A DNA stretch of 64,000 nucleotides from the NCBI RefSeq assembly GCF_021729845.1, contig NZ_CP063397.1:2804001-2868000 (forward strand), written 5' to 3'. The position numbers and the translations under genes are program-made. A model generated the notes under the pieces. It was not told the origin of the DNA. It saw only the letters and a program-made list of their open reading frames with translations, and made no database searches. Position 1 is the first letter of the stretch; every line of letters begins with the position of its first letter. Of the stretch, positions 51,621-61,381 are shown piece by piece. This stretch comes from Rhizobium sp. SL42 (GTDB lineage Bacteria; Pseudomonadota; Alphaproteobacteria; Rhizobiales; Rhizobiaceae).

Positions 51621-52274
51621 TCAGTGGATATAGGCGAGAAGATCGGCAGGGTGGTCGACAACGGCGTCGGCACCGGCCTTCCACAATTCATCGACAGATG
51701 CGTAGCCCCAGGAAACGCCGATAGCGGTGGCACCGGCAGCCTTAGCCATCTGCATGTCGAAGACGGCATCGCCGATGACGATCGTTTCAGACGGCGCAAT
51801 TCCCGACTGGTCGCAGCATTCCGTCACCATGGCCGGATGCGGCTTCGACGGGCAGTCATCCGCGGTGCGGCAGAACCGGAAATGCGGGGCAAAGCCATGC
51901 CCCTCCAGGACCATGGCCAATCCACGCCGCGACTTTCCCGTGACCGCGCCCAGGACTACATCGTCTCGTGCCGCCAGCGTTTCGATCACGCCATGGATAC
52001 CGTCAAACAAGGGCTCTTCAAAGCCGCTGTCCCGACGGACATCGCCAAAGATCGACTTGTAATAGGTCGCCATGTCGACCGCCTCGTCATCCGCATGCGG
52101 CTTGCCGTCCATGCGAGCAATGGCAATGTCGAGCGTCAGGCCGATGATCGCCTTGGTTTCCGCAACATCCGGTTCGCGCTTGCCGAAATGAAGAAATGTC
52201 CGTCGCATCACTTCATGGATCAGCCCGGCGCTGTCGACCAGCGTGCCGTCGCAATCGAACAGAACCAGCTTCAT
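51621..52274 (-). CDS. HAD-family phosphatase, phosphoglycolate phosphatase-like
   Basis: This 217-residue HAD-IA hydrolase has the nucleophile motif LFDCDGTLVDSAG, motif II in GAVTGKSRRG, a lysine in SKPHPAM and the acidic motif IGDAVFDMQMAKAAG. It probably dephosphorylates a small cytosolic metabolite; the substrate is unknown. Its ATG overlaps the stop of the pseudouridine synthase gene (ATGA). Confidence 0.9.
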   Translation of the reverse strand: MKLVLFDCDGTLVDSAGLIHEVMRRTFLHFGKREPDVAETKAIIGLTLDIAIARMDGKPHADDEAVDMATYYKSIFGDVRRDSGFEEPLFDGIHGVIETLAARDDVVLGAVTGKSRRGLAMVLEGHGFAPHFRFCRTADDCPSKPHPAMVTECCDQSGIAPSETIVIGDAVFDMQMAKAAGATAIGVSWGYASVDELWKAGADAVVDHPADLLAYIH

Positions 52275-53266
52275 TCCTCGTCTTCCCGCTCACCCGATGC
52301 CATGTCGAAGCCGAACAGGTTCCAGGTCTGGACCATGTGCGGCGGCAACGGCGCCGTAATTTTCAGACGTCCGCCGTTCGGATGCGGGATGTCGATGTGC
52401 CGTGCATGAAGATGGAGGCGCTTCTGCACCCCCCCGGGGAAGTCCCAGTTATGGTCGTCATCGAAATACTTCGGATCACCGATGATCGGGTGCCCCATAT
52501 AAAGGGCATGGACGCGCAACTGGTGCGTGCGACCGGTATAGGGCTCCATCTCCAGCCAGGCGAAGGTATGGGCAGCCGTCTCCAGCACACGGTAGTAGGA
52601 AATCGCGTGATCGGCGCCGTCCTCGCCATGCTTGCAGACCCGCATGCGGTCGCCCTCGTCCGTCTGGTCCTTGACCAGCCAGGTCGAAATCTTGTCGCTC
52701 TGCTTGCGCGGCACGCCCTTGACCAGGGCCCAATAGGTCTTCTTCGTATCGCGCTCGCGGAAAGCGGCGGTCAGCTTCTGTGCCGCGCCGCGCGTCTTGG
52801 CGACCACGAGCACACCGGACGTATCACGGTCGAGGCGATGGACAAGGCGCGGCTTCTCGCCCTTCTTGCTGGTCCAGGCTTCGAGCATCTTGTCGATATG
52901 ACGCACCAAGCCGGAACCGCCCTGCACGGCAAGACCGGCCGGCTTGTTGAGCACGATGACCTTTTCGTCTTCATGCAGCAGCATGCGTGACAGCAGTTCG
53001 CTGTCTTCGGAATGTTTGAGATCGTGCGAACCGATCGGACCGGACTTGCCCTTCAGGTCGACGTCGAGCGGCGGCACACGCACCACCTGCCCCGGCTGCA
53101 CGCGTGCATCGGTCTTCACCCGGCCGCCATCGACGCGCACCTGACCGGAGCGCAGAAGTTTCTGCAGCGGGCCGAATCCGAGCCCCGGGAAATGCACCTT
53201 GAACCAACGGTCCAGGCGCATGCCGGCCTCGTCGGCTGCCACGGTGATATGTTCGATGCCTGCCAT
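52271..53266 (-). CDS. RluA-family pseudouridine synthase
   Basis: This 331-residue RNA-modifying enzyme has an N-terminal S4-like domain (MRLDRWFKVHFPGLGFGPL) and the catalytic aspartate motif PRLVHRLDRDTSGVLVVAKT. The order of domains and the length suit RluC/RluD (23S rRNA), but which uridine is modified is not clear from the sequence. The HAD and ATP12 genes follow on the same strand. Confidence 0.9.
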   Translation of the reverse strand: MAGIEHITVAADEAGMRLDRWFKVHFPGLGFGPLQKLLRSGQVRVDGGRVKTDARVQPGQVVRVPPLDVDLKGKSGPIGSHDLKHSEDSELLSRMLLHEDEKVIVLNKPAGLAVQGGSGLVRHIDKMLEAWTSKKGEKPRLVHRLDRDTSGVLVVAKTRGAAQKLTAAFRERDTKKTYWALVKGVPRKQSDKISTWLVKDQTDEGDRMRVCKHGEDGADHAISYYRVLETAAHTFAWLEMEPYTGRTHQLRVHALYMGHPIIGDPKYFDDDHNWDFPGGVQKRLHLHARHIDIPHPNGGRLKITAPLPPHMVQTWNLFGFDMASGEREDEE

Positions 53267-53362
53267 GTTCGTTTGGTCTTTCTTTTTCGCAACAGGCCCT
53301 GCCTGCGCCTTTTTATGAGCGCTTTAGAGCATTTCGCCCCAATATGGAAACAGGAAAACCGG

Positions 53363-53740
53363 TTAGGCGAAGCTGCGGGCAAGACCGAGACCGAGCAGGG
53401 CTGCTCCGATCGACAGTGTGACACTGGCCAGGACGTAGACAAGCGGCATCACGACGGCACCGCGCTCGGCCAGCACGATAGCATCCAGCGTGAACGCTGA
53501 AAACGTGGTGAACCCGCCGAGAACGCCGGTGATCATCAACAGGCGCAAGGCTTCGGAAGCACCGAAGCGCGCCATGATGACATGCGACAGGATGCCGATC
53601 GCAAACGAGCCGACGACGTTGACGGTCAGCGTACCCCAAGGGAAATTGGGACCCATCATCCGCAACGCGGCAATCCCGGTAAGATAGCGCAGGGCCGAGC
53701 CGATAGCGCCGCCGATGGCGACCAGAACCACATGATACAT
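53363..53740 (-). CDS. crcB: Fluoride ion channel CrcB
   Basis: This 125-residue four-helix membrane protein exports fluoride as a dimer. The motifs GGAIGSALRY, GTLTVNVVGSFAIG and GVLGGFTTFSAFTLD are diagnostic. The ATG at 53740 has GGAG 7 nt upstream; a TTG two codons earlier is less likely. I saw no fluoride riboswitch in the short gap upstream. Confidence 0.94.
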   Translation of the reverse strand: MYHVVLVAIGGAIGSALRYLTGIAALRMMGPNFPWGTLTVNVVGSFAIGILSHVIMARFGASEALRLLMITGVLGGFTTFSAFTLDAIVLAERGAVVMPLVYVLASVTLSIGAALLGLGLARSFA

Positions 53741-53791
53741 CCACAAACTCCAGTCACGAGGCAGCCGCCGGACGTGCCGAAAGCCTAGGGA

Positions 53792-54328
53792 CTATCGTGC
53801 GGCCGCTTTCACAAATTCTGTAGTGAACGTGGCAAGCTCAGTCCAGTCGGTAAATTCATGGTTCTGGCTGACGTCGGTCGGCGCTCTCTCGCGCGCCGCC
53901 ATGCGTCGCATCATCCAGCGCTTGAAGAAATCATATTCGCTGTAGCGCAGCGCACCGGCCGCATGATGTACCATCCCGGGCTGCCAATGCGTTTGCGCAA
54001 AAAGGCTGTCGGCGAAATGCTGCGCCTCCAGCCGCTCTTCCTCAAACTCACTTCGGATCAGCAGCGAAACGGAGACAAAGGCAGTCGGGACCGATTTCAG
54101 CCACTCGGCCTCGCGACTGACGAACGCAACAAAGGGATCCGGGTAACGGCCGGAATGCACCGGCGCGCAAAGGATCGCAGCCTGCGGATGATCAACCCCA
54201 TACTCGACCATCTCCCCGACATTGAACAACAAGGCGCGGTCACCACGCTTTTCAAGCTCCGCGGCAACCGCCTCCGCGATCTTTCGCGTCTGTCCCTCGA
54301 TGCTGACATAACCGACCAGAACAATCAT
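53792..54328 (-). CDS. HemG-like flavodoxin, protoporphyrinogen oxidase candidate
   Basis: This 178-residue flavodoxin-fold protein resembles E. coli HemG in length and in several places: GQTRKIAEAVAAEL, the PVHSGRYPDPFVAFV region, HHAAGALRYSEYDFFKRW and the FTDWTELATF end. HemG oxidises protoporphyrinogen IX with menaquinone or ubiquinone in heme synthesis. The ATG at 54328 has GGGAGG upstream. With hemN and fnrN in the same window a microaerobic heme role is plausible. A general flavodoxin function cannot be ruled out. Confidence 0.78.
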   Translation of the reverse strand: MIVLVGYVSIEGQTRKIAEAVAAELEKRGDRALLFNVGEMVEYGVDHPQAAILCAPVHSGRYPDPFVAFVSREAEWLKSVPTAFVSVSLLIRSEFEEERLEAQHFADSLFAQTHWQPGMVHHAAGALRYSEYDFFKRWMMRRMAARERAPTDVSQNHEFTDWTELATFTTEFVKAAAR

Positions 54329-54552
54329 TCCACCCTCCCGCCTGCGCCAGATGGGGCGCCATAATGATGATTGCCCTTCTACCAGACCGGTGCGCCGCAC
54401 CTGTTGATCTAGCACAAATACGGTCATTTCGATGCATATAGCGCGAGGAATTCAACCTCCGGCATTTTATTAAAAACACGTCATTCGATTTAAAGATGCA
54501 GAGATATCCGTGCTTTATGATCAAGTGGTAAAGTAATATCTGGATGTAACCC

Positions 54553-54828
54553 ATGACACAGGTCGTGACAGTTTCTGCTACCACCGCCGCCTATGCGATG
54601 GAGCCGATCAAGCCGCAGCAGCGGGTGACCGGATCCACCCATGCGGAGGAAATCACCCGTCTTTTGGCTGAAAAAGCGGCGAAAGGCGAAGATTTCAAGC
54701 TGAGGGCAATGGTCAGCATTGTCCAACCACCGGCACTTGCACTCTATTTTCTGACGGCTAGTCAGCAGAAATTGGAGCAGGCAACGCTGAAGGAAACAAT
54801 CTCAGCTTATCGGAGTTCTGTCGCCTGA
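54553..54828 (+). CDS. Small hypothetical protein
   Basis: This 91-residue protein has no recognised domain. It has a helical, charged middle (HAEEITRLLAEKAAKGEDFK) and no convincing signal peptide. No strong ribosome site precedes the ATG at 54553, but a strong terminator follows the stop, which supports a real transcript. The upstream 220 bp (54329-54552) is AT-rich and probably holds promoters for this gene and the divergent HemG-like gene. Confidence 0.6.
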   Translation: MTQVVTVSATTAAYAMEPIKPQQRVTGSTHAEEITRLLAEKAAKGEDFKLRAMVSIVQPPALALYFLTASQQKLEQATLKETISAYRSSVA

Positions 54829-54853
54829 CAGGAACTCTTTTCCACCCCGTTGC

Positions 54854-54883
54854 AAAACCGCGGCCAATGATTGGCCGCGGTTT
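54854..54883 (+). terminator. Rho-independent terminator
   Basis: AAACCGCGGCCAA (54855-54867) and TTGGCCGCGGTTT (54871-54883) form a 13-bp perfect stem with a 3-nt loop. GCTTTTT follows on the plus strand. A-tracts on the other side could let it also stop the convergent copper gene. Confidence 0.9.
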
Positions 54884-54924
54884 GCTTTTTGTGGCTCGGT
54901 CGCCCTTCGTCGCCAGGGCTTGAC

Positions 54925-55956
54925 CTAGTTGGATTTGGCCGGTCCGATCGGCAATGCGATCTCGACGCTGCCCGCCTTCTGGAAGTTCAGCGTCACATTG
55001 ACCATAGCACCTTCCTTGAAGGGCTCGCTGATCTTGAAGAACATCAGGTGCAGACCGCCCGGCTTGAGCTCCACCGACTGGCCGGCCGGGATAGTGATCC
55101 CTTCCGGAAGCTGCCGCATCTTCATCACATCGTTGACCATGGCCATTTCGTGGAGCTGAACTTCGCCTGCTGTCGGCGACGTGGCGGAGATCAGAACGTC
55201 ATCCTGGCTTCCCTTGTTGGTGATGGTGACGAAACCACCGCCGACCGGCTGGCCGGGCAACATTGCCTTTGTGAACCCGCCCGTCAGCTCCAGATCGCCG
55301 ACGGTCACCGCCTCGAAGCCACCCGGATTGACGGCAGCGGCATGATCGCCATGTCCCGCATGCGCGTCGTGCCCAGCATGCCCCGCCGCATGGCCGCCCG
55401 CTGCCGGAGCACCATGACCGGCATGTTCATCGGCGCCCTCGGCCGCCGCGATCTTGAGAACCGGTGCTGGGCTCTTCAAATCATGCGGATCCTGACCGGC
55501 AGCCGCAATATCGGTCCAGGCAACGGTAGCGTCGGCGCCGCACAGCTGCACGGTCGGAAACGCCAGTCCGGTTGCCGGATCAGCCGCAGCAACCTTTCCG
55601 TATACAGTGAACGTGTCGTAGAACTCGTCCGGCAGATTGCCGTTCTTGAAGCGGATCTCGACCGGACCGGAGGTGACAGCCTTGCCGTGATTGTCATACG
55701 AATTCTGGTAGTCGCCGGTGATGATTTCCAGTTCCCAGCCGGCCTTGGGCTGCGGCTTGGCTGAAATGAACCCTTCCGGCAGTTTGATCCGAACTTCATT
55801 CGTCGCCTTGCCGTCACAACCATGGGGCACCTGCAGGGTGGCCGCGACATAGGAGCCGAGCTTGACCGGTACATTGGCGAATGTGGCATGTGCCAGTGCC
55901 GCCGTGGAGGAAGCAAGCGTCAACACGGCGGTTGCGATAATGAACTGGGTTTTCAT
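54925..55956 (-). CDS. Fused YcnI (DUF1775) and PCuAC copper-binding protein
   Basis: This 343-residue periplasmic protein joins two copper modules. After a signal peptide (ending AALAHATF) comes a YcnI/DUF1775 domain (to about 190), whose mature N-terminal His ligates copper. A His/Ala/Gly-rich linker follows (GHAAGHAGHDAHAGHGDH), then a PCuAC domain with ligands in QLHEMAMVNDVMKM and GGLHLMFF. It probably delivers copper to an oxidase such as the cbb3 enzyme encoded here. The ATG at 55956 begins MKTQFI. Confidence 0.92.
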   Translation of the reverse strand: MKTQFIIATAVLTLASSTAALAHATFANVPVKLGSYVAATLQVPHGCDGKATNEVRIKLPEGFISAKPQPKAGWELEIITGDYQNSYDNHGKAVTSGPVEIRFKNGNLPDEFYDTFTVYGKVAAADPATGLAFPTVQLCGADATVAWTDIAAAGQDPHDLKSPAPVLKIAAAEGADEHAGHGAPAAGGHAAGHAGHDAHAGHGDHAAAVNPGGFEAVTVGDLELTGGFTKAMLPGQPVGGGFVTITNKGSQDDVLISATSPTAGEVQLHEMAMVNDVMKMRQLPEGITIPAGQSVELKPGGLHLMFFKISEPFKEGAMVNVTLNFQKAGSVEIALPIGPAKSN

Positions 55957-56033
55957 GATGTGTCTCCTGGCCACGGCCCGTCTCTGCGGTGCACGCGGCA
56001 TGTCTTCTGATCAACGGTCGTCGGCAAATGCGA

Positions 56034-56405
56034 TCAGGCGAATGCAGGCGGTCCACGTGATCGCGGTCTTTCGACGGGCTTGAAGACAAAACGGGACGCC
56101 GTATTTTCCAGCCGGGCGACGAGGCTTGGGAAGACACTTATCAGCCAATGATCATGATCGGGCGTCGGCAAAAGTGCCATGGAGTGAAGACGGCAGACGT
56201 CGCAGCCCGTGCCGCCGATATCATGCTTGACCGCCGTATCGCTGACGCAGAGATCGGCAAAACTGCCATCCGGCAGTTGATAGGACGCAGACAGAAATGG
56301 CGACGCCATCGCCTGGGGCGGTTTGTGGGCAAATCCCAGCGACAGGAAGACCATGGCGCAGAAAATGCGCAGGATCCTTGCCATAAGCTGTGACTTCGTC
56401 TTCAT
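56034..56405 (-). CDS. Small exported CxxC protein, possibly DUF2946-like
   Basis: This 123-residue protein has an N-terminal hydrophobic signal (ARILRIFCAMVFLSLGFA) and then a short domain with DLCVSDTAV, GTGCDVCRLHSMALLP and HDHW. The CDVC pair plus His residues suggest metal binding or a disulfide, and resemble DUF2946 proteins often found beside copper genes. It lies 77 bp upstream of the YcnI-PCuAC gene on the same strand, so a joint role in copper handling is likely but inferred. Confidence 0.65.
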   Translation of the reverse strand: MKTKSQLMARILRIFCAMVFLSLGFAHKPPQAMASPFLSASYQLPDGSFADLCVSDTAVKHDIGGTGCDVCRLHSMALLPTPDHDHWLISVFPSLVARLENTASRFVFKPVERPRSRGPPAFA

Positions 56406-56556
56406 CGCGCTCCTCGTTTCGACGACTGCTTTACAGCGGCATTGTCTCGGTGCCAAGCGACGAGATGCCGCGCAGCCACGGAAATGGCCCCCTGTTTGCG
56501 CCAGCGCAATCATGACGCGTCAACGACAAATATTTTCTCGGACGCGACACATCCCC

Positions 56557-56584
56557 TTGCCAAGTCACCCTCCAGCCGGATAAT
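56557..56584 (+). promoter_or_regulatory. gcvT: Candidate sigma-70 promoter of the gcv operon
   Basis: TTGCCA (56557-56562) and GATAAT (56579-56584) are separated by 16 nt. The predicted start site would lie just before the first glycine aptamer at about 56600. Confidence 0.55.
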
Positions 56585-56600
56585 GCCTCCACCACGACCT

Positions 56601-56762
56601 TGTTGGGAGAAACCGGTTCACTCCGGTGCCGAAGGAGCAACCGCCCCGGAAACTCTCAGGCAAAAGGACCACAAGGCGTCGACTGGACTCTGGAGAGAGG
56701 TCTGTTTCCAAAGCAGATCGCGCCGAAGGGATAACAATCTCAGGCACAAGGACAGAGGGGGC
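56601..56762 (+). promoter_or_regulatory. Tandem glycine riboswitch upstream of gcvT
   Basis: Two glycine aptamers are visible in tandem. The first runs from GTTGGGAGAAACC through GCCGAAGGAGCAA to ACTCTCAGGCAAAAGGAC. The second runs from CTCTGGAGAG through GCCGAAGGGATAAC to AATCTCAGGCACAAGGACAG. Both have the conserved GCCGAAGG and CTCAGGCA-AAGGAC cores. Glycine binding is expected to switch on gcvT-gcvH-gcvP. The GTG start of gcvT is 67 bp downstream. Confidence 0.95.
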
Positions 56763-56828
56763 TCATGACACCGGCACAACTGTGCCCAGACTTGAGCAAG
56801 CGCGAACGCGCGACACCGGAGACGCACC

Positions 56829-57968
56829 GTGGACGATAATGCCGCCCTGAAACGCACCCCCCTCTACGATCTCCACCTGTCGCTTGGCGGCAAGATGGTG
56901 CCGTTCGCCGGTTATGACATGCCGGTCCAATATCCGGCTGGCGTGCTGAAGGAACACCTGTTCACCCGTTCCGATGCCGGGCTGTTCGATGTCTCGCATA
57001 TGGGACAAGTCGTGCTGACGCCGAAATCCGGCAAGGTCGAGGATGCGGCCCTTGCGCTCGAAACCCTTGTTCCCGTTGACATTCTTGGCCTCAAGCCCGG
57101 CCGCCAGCGCTACGGTTTTTTCACCAATGATGAAGGCGGCATTCTCGACGACCTGATGATCACCAATCGCGGCGACCACCTGCTCGTAGTCGTCAATGCG
57201 GCCTGCAAGGACGCTGACGTTGCGCATATGAAGGCGCATCTGTCGGATAGCTGCACAGTAGAACTGCTCGAGGACCGGGCACTGCTGGCGCTGCAGGGGC
57301 CGCGCGCCGAATCGGTGCTCGGCGAACTCTGGGCCGGCGTCTCGGGCATGAAATTCATGGATGTCCGCGAGATCCCCTTGCTCGACGTCGACTGCATCGT
57401 GTCGCGCTCAGGCTACTCCGGCGAGGATGGTTTCGAGATCTCCGTTCCCAGCCACAAGGCCGTCGCGCTGGCCAAGGCACTCTTGTCGCATCCGCATTGC
57501 GCCCCGATCGGCCTTGGCGCCCGCGATTCATTGCGCCTGGAAGCAGGCCTCTGTCTGTATGGAAACGACATCGACACCACCACGACCCCGATGGAAGGCG
57601 CCATCGAATGGGGCATCCAGAAGGTCCGCCGCAAGAACGGTGCCCGCGAAGGCGGCTTCCCGGGCGCGACCCGTATCCTCGCCGAACTGGAACATGGCGC
57701 ATCGCGCCGCCGCGTCGGCCTGAAACCTGAAGGCAAGGCGCCGGTGCGCAGCCACGCGAAGCTTTTTGCCGATGCGGAAGGCAAGACCGAGATTGGCGCA
57801 GTTGCCTCCGGCACCTTCGGCCCGACCGTCGAGGGCCCTGTGGCCATGGCGATGCTGCCGATGGCCTACACCGCATCCGGCACCCAGATCTTTGCGGAAG
57901 TTCGCGGCAAATACCTGCCGATGACGGTGGCTGATCTGCCTTTTGTTACACCGACCTACAAACGCTGA
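56829..57968 (+). CDS. gcvT: Glycine cleavage system T protein (aminomethyltransferase)
   Basis: GcvT transfers the methylene carbon from the H protein to tetrahydrofolate, releasing ammonia. The 379-residue protein has the folate-binding start YDLHLSLGGKMVPFAGYDMP, the FDVSHMGQV motif and GARDSLRLEAGLCLYGND. It starts at GTG 56829 with GGAG 8 nt upstream. It is the first gene after the glycine riboswitch. Confidence 0.96.
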   Translation: MDDNAALKRTPLYDLHLSLGGKMVPFAGYDMPVQYPAGVLKEHLFTRSDAGLFDVSHMGQVVLTPKSGKVEDAALALETLVPVDILGLKPGRQRYGFFTNDEGGILDDLMITNRGDHLLVVVNAACKDADVAHMKAHLSDSCTVELLEDRALLALQGPRAESVLGELWAGVSGMKFMDVREIPLLDVDCIVSRSGYSGEDGFEISVPSHKAVALAKALLSHPHCAPIGLGARDSLRLEAGLCLYGNDIDTTTTPMEGAIEWGIQKVRRKNGAREGGFPGATRILAELEHGASRRRVGLKPEGKAPVRSHAKLFADAEGKTEIGAVASGTFGPTVEGPVAMAMLPMAYTASGTQIFAEVRGKYLPMTVADLPFVTPTYKR

Positions 57969-57989
57969 GACGACGAATTGCTGGACTGC

Positions 57990-58105
57990 CCCTCATCCGG
58001 CTGCCGCCACCCTCTCCCCGTTCAAGGAGAGAGGACCAATGCGGTAACCGCTCTGTCCGCTTCATCCCACTTGCGGGCGAAGGTTCCGGCAGGGGGATGA
58101 GGCGC
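57990..58105. repeat. RIME-like intergenic repeat, copy 2
   Basis: This roughly 116-bp element begins CCCCTCATCCGGCTGCCGCC and ends GCAGGGGGATGAGGC. The first 32 bp are nearly identical to copy 1 at 33965-34090, and both ends form an imperfect inverted repeat. It lies between gcvT and gcvH without breaking either gene. Confidence 0.75.
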
Positions 58106-58154
58106 AACCATCCCAAAACAAGCCTTTGAACAAACCATACGAGAGGAACAAACC

Positions 58155-58517
58155 ATGCTGAAATTCACCGCTGAACACGAATGGCTGAAGATCGAGGACG
58201 GCATTGCGACGGTCGGCATCACCACCCATGCCGCCGGCCAGCTCGGCGATCTGGTCTTTGTCGAATTGCCGGAAGAAGGCGCGACCTTCGACAAGGATGC
58301 CGTTGCGGCGACCGTCGAAAGCGTCAAGGCTGCGTCCGACGTCTACTGCCCGCTGGCCGGCGAAATCACCGCCTTCAACCAGGCGATCGTCGATGACCCG
58401 TCGCTGGTCAATTCCGATGCCGAAGGTGCAGCCTGGTTCTTCAAGCTGAAGCTTGCAAATCCGGCAGACGCCGATGCCCTGCTCGACGAAGCAGCCTACA
58501 AGGAGCTGATCGCCTGA
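58155..58517 (+). CDS. gcvH: Glycine cleavage system H protein
   Basis: GcvH carries the aminomethyl group on a lipoyl arm between the P, T and L proteins. The 120-residue protein has the lipoylation lysine K58 in [22 protein letters not shown] ribosome site precedes the ATG. Its TGA overlaps the gcvP ATG (TGATG). Confidence 0.96.
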   Translation: MLKFTAEHEWLKIEDGIATVGITTHAAGQLGDLVFVELPEEGATFDKDAVAATVESVKAASDVYCPLAGEITAFNQAIVDDPSLVNSDAEGAAWFFKLKLANPADADALLDEAAYKELIA

Positions 58518-61381
58518 TGTCGACCTCGACCGAATTCCAGTTTACCGACTACGATCCTTACGATTTCGCCAATCGCCGCCATATCGGCCCCTCGCCGGCC
58601 GAAATGACCGAGATGCTGAAGACCGTCGGTTATCACTCGCTCGACGAGTTGATCGATGCCACCGTGCCCGGCTCGATCCGCCAGAAGGTGCCGCTCACCT
58701 GGGGTGCGGCGATGACCGAGCGCGAGGCCCTCGACAAGCTGCGCGAGACCGCGAACAAGAACCTGGCGCTGACCTCGCTGATCGGTCAGGGCTACTACGG
58801 CACGATCACGCCACCGGTCATCCAGCGCAACATCCTGGAAAATCCGGCCTGGTACACGGCCTATACGCCCTACCAGCCGGAAATCAGCCAGGGGCGCCTC
58901 GAAGCGCTCCTCAACTTCCAGACCATGGTCTGCGACCTGACCGGGCTTGACGTGGCGAACGCCTCTCTGCTCGATGAAGCGACGGCTGCGGCCGAAGCCA
59001 TGGCGCTCTGCCAGCGCAGCGCCAAGACCAAGGCGACCGCCTTCTTCGTCGACGAGAACTGCCACCCACAGACCATCGCGGTCATCCAGACCCGCGCCGA
59101 GCCGCTCGGCTGGACGGTCATCATCGGCAATCCAGATACCGATCTCGATCCGACGGACGTCTTCGGCGCGATCTTCCAGTATCCGGGCACCCATGGCCAT
59201 GTGCGCGATTTCTCCGGCCTGATCGCCCGCCTGCACCAGACAGGTGCGCTCGCCGCTGTCGCCGCAGATCCACTCGCCCTGCTGCTCCTGAAATCTCCCG
59301 GTGAAATGGGCGCCGACATCGCCATCGGCTCGACCCAGCGCTTCGGCGTTCCGGTCGGCTACGGCGGCCCGCACGCGGCCTATATGGCGGTCAGGGACGC
59401 GATCAAGCGCTCCATGCCCGGCCGCCTCGTCGGCGTCTCAGTCGATGCACGCGGCAACCGCGCCTACCGCCTCAGCCTGCAGACCCGCGAACAGCATATC
59501 CGCCGCGAAAAGGCGACGTCGAACATCTGCACCGCGCAGGTCCTGCTCGCCGTGATGGCCTCGATGTATGCCGTCTTCCACGGACCGCAGGGGCTGAAGG
59601 CGATCGCCCAACAGGTGCATCGCAAGACCGTACTGCTTGCCAAGGGTCTGGAAAAGCTCGGCTATACGATTGAGCCCAAGACCTTCTTCGACACGATCAC
59701 GGTTGAAGTTGGCCATATGCAGGGCCTCGTGATGCGCGCTGCCGTCGCCGAGGGCGTCAACCTACGCAAGGTCGGCGAAACCCGGATTGGCATCGCGCTC
59801 GACGAACGCACCCGCCCGGCAACACTTGAAGCTGTCTGGCGCGCCTTTGGCGGCAAGTTCGAGGTTTCGGATTTCGACGCTGACTACCGCCTGCCGACCG
59901 ATCTGTTTCGCACCAGCGAATACCTCTCGCATCCGATCTTCCACATGAACCGCGCCGAAAGCGAGATGACGCGTTACATCCGCCGGCTCTCCGACCGTGA
60001 CCTGGCGCTCGACCGCGCGATGATCCCGCTCGGCTCCTGCACGATGAAGCTGAATGCGACAGCCGAAATGCTGCCGATCACCTGGCCGGAATTTTCCGAC
60101 ATCCATCCCTTTGCACCGGCCGATCAGACGCTCGGCTACAAGGAGATGATCGACGACCTGTCGGAAAAGCTCTGCGCCGTCACCGGCTATGACGCGATCT
60201 CGATGCAGCCGAATTCGGGTGCGCAGGGCGAATATGCCGGCCTGCTGACAATCCGCAACTACCATCTCGCCCGGGGCGACGGGCATCGTACCGTCTGCCT
60301 GATCCCGACCTCAGCGCACGGCACCAACCCCGCCTCCGCCCAGATGGTCGGCATGCTGGTCGTGCCGGTCAAGTCGAAGGACAATGGCGACGTCGATCTC
60401 GACGACTTCCGCGCCAAGGCCGAGCATCATGCGGCAAACCTCTCCTGCTGCATGATCACCTATCCCTCGACCCATGGCGTGTTCGAGGAAACGGTGCGCG
60501 AGATTTGCGAGATCACCCACCAGCATGGCGGTCAGGTCTATCTCGACGGGGCCAACATGAATGCCATGGTCGGCGTCGCCCGTCCGGGCGACATCGGCTC
60601 CGACGTTTCCCACCTCAACCTGCACAAGACCTTCTGCATTCCGCATGGCGGCGGCGGACCGGGCATGGGCCCGATCGGCGTCAAGGCGCATCTGGCACCT
60701 TATCTTCCGGGCCATGTCTCGACCGACGGTCGTCCGGGCGCGGTTTCGGCGGCACCCTATGGCTCGCCGTCGATCCTGCCGATCAGCTGGTCCTATTGCC
60801 TGATGATGGGTGGCGAAGGCCTGACCCAGGCGACCAAGGTGGCGATCCTCAACGCCAACTACATCGCAGCAAAGCTGACCGGCGCCTATGACGTGCTCTA
60901 CACGTCTGCCTCGGGTCGCGTGGCGCATGAATGCATCATCGACACCCGCCCGCTGAATGTCTCGGCCGGCGTCAGCGTCGATGATGTCGCCAAGCGCCTG
61001 ATCGACTGCGGCTTCCACGCCCCGACCATGAGCTGGCCGGTGGCAGGAACCCTTATGATCGAGCCAACGGAATCGGAGACCAAGGCCGAGATCGACCGGT
61101 TCTGCGAGGCCATGCTGGCGATCCGCGAGGAAGCCCGCGCCATCGAGGACGGCCGCATGGACAAGACCAACAACCCGCTGAAGAATGCACCGCATACGGT
61201 GGAAGACCTGGTCGGCGAGTGGACGCGTCCCTATAGCCGCGAACAGGCCTGCTACCCGCCGGGCGCCTTCCGGGTGGACAAGTACTGGTCTTCGGTCAAC
61301 CGCGTCGACAATGTCTATGGCGACCGCAACCTGGTCTGCACCTGCCCGCCGATGGAAGACTACGCGGAAGCGGCCGAGTAA
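58517..61381 (+). CDS. gcvP: Glycine dehydrogenase (decarboxylating), P protein
   Basis: GcvP decarboxylates glycine with PLP and loads the aminomethyl group onto GcvH. The 954-residue single-chain form carries both halves. The PLP lysine is K704 in [17 protein letters not shown]. The gene overlaps gcvH by 1 bp and ends the operon. The L protein is not encoded here, as is usual. Confidence 0.96.
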   Translation: MSTSTEFQFTDYDPYDFANRRHIGPSPAEMTEMLKTVGYHSLDELIDATVPGSIRQKVPLTWGAAMTEREALDKLRETANKNLALTSLIGQGYYGTITPPVIQRNILENPAWYTAYTPYQPEISQGRLEALLNFQTMVCDLTGLDVANASLLDEATAAAEAMALCQRSAKTKATAFFVDENCHPQTIAVIQTRAEPLGWTVIIGNPDTDLDPTDVFGAIFQYPGTHGHVRDFSGLIARLHQTGALAAVAADPLALLLLKSPGEMGADIAIGSTQRFGVPVGYGGPHAAYMAVRDAIKRSMPGRLVGVSVDARGNRAYRLSLQTREQHIRREKATSNICTAQVLLAVMASMYAVFHGPQGLKAIAQQVHRKTVLLAKGLEKLGYTIEPKTFFDTITVEVGHMQGLVMRAAVAEGVNLRKVGETRIGIALDERTRPATLEAVWRAFGGKFEVSDFDADYRLPTDLFRTSEYLSHPIFHMNRAESEMTRYIRRLSDRDLALDRAMIPLGSCTMKLNATAEMLPITWPEFSDIHPFAPADQTLGYKEMIDDLSEKLCAVTGYDAISMQPNSGAQGEYAGLLTIRNYHLARGDGHRTVCLIPTSAHGTNPASAQMVGMLVVPVKSKDNGDVDLDDFRAKAEHHAANLSCCMITYPSTHGVFEETVREICEITHQHGGQVYLDGANMNAMVGVARPGDIGSDVSHLNLHKTFCIPHGGGGPGMGPIGVKAHLAPYLPGHVSTDGRPGAVSAAPYGSPSILPISWSYCLMMGGEGLTQATKVAILNANYIAAKLTGAYDVLYTSASGRVAHECIIDTRPLNVSAGVSVDDVAKRLIDCGFHAPTMSWPVAGTLMIEPTESETKAEIDRFCEAMLAIREEARAIEDGRMDKTNNPLKNAPHTVEDLVGEWTRPYSREQACYPPGAFRVDKYWSSVNRVDNVYGDRNLVCTCPPMEDYAEAAE

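Noticed and set aside
53741..53791. Possible fluoride riboswitch before crcB
   Set aside because: The 51-bp gap is too short and lacks the conserved GGCGATGG and pseudoknot segments.
54400..54430. TTGATCTAGCACAA as an FNR box upstream of the HemG-like gene
   Set aside because: Only the left half fits TTGAT; the right half lacks TCAA.
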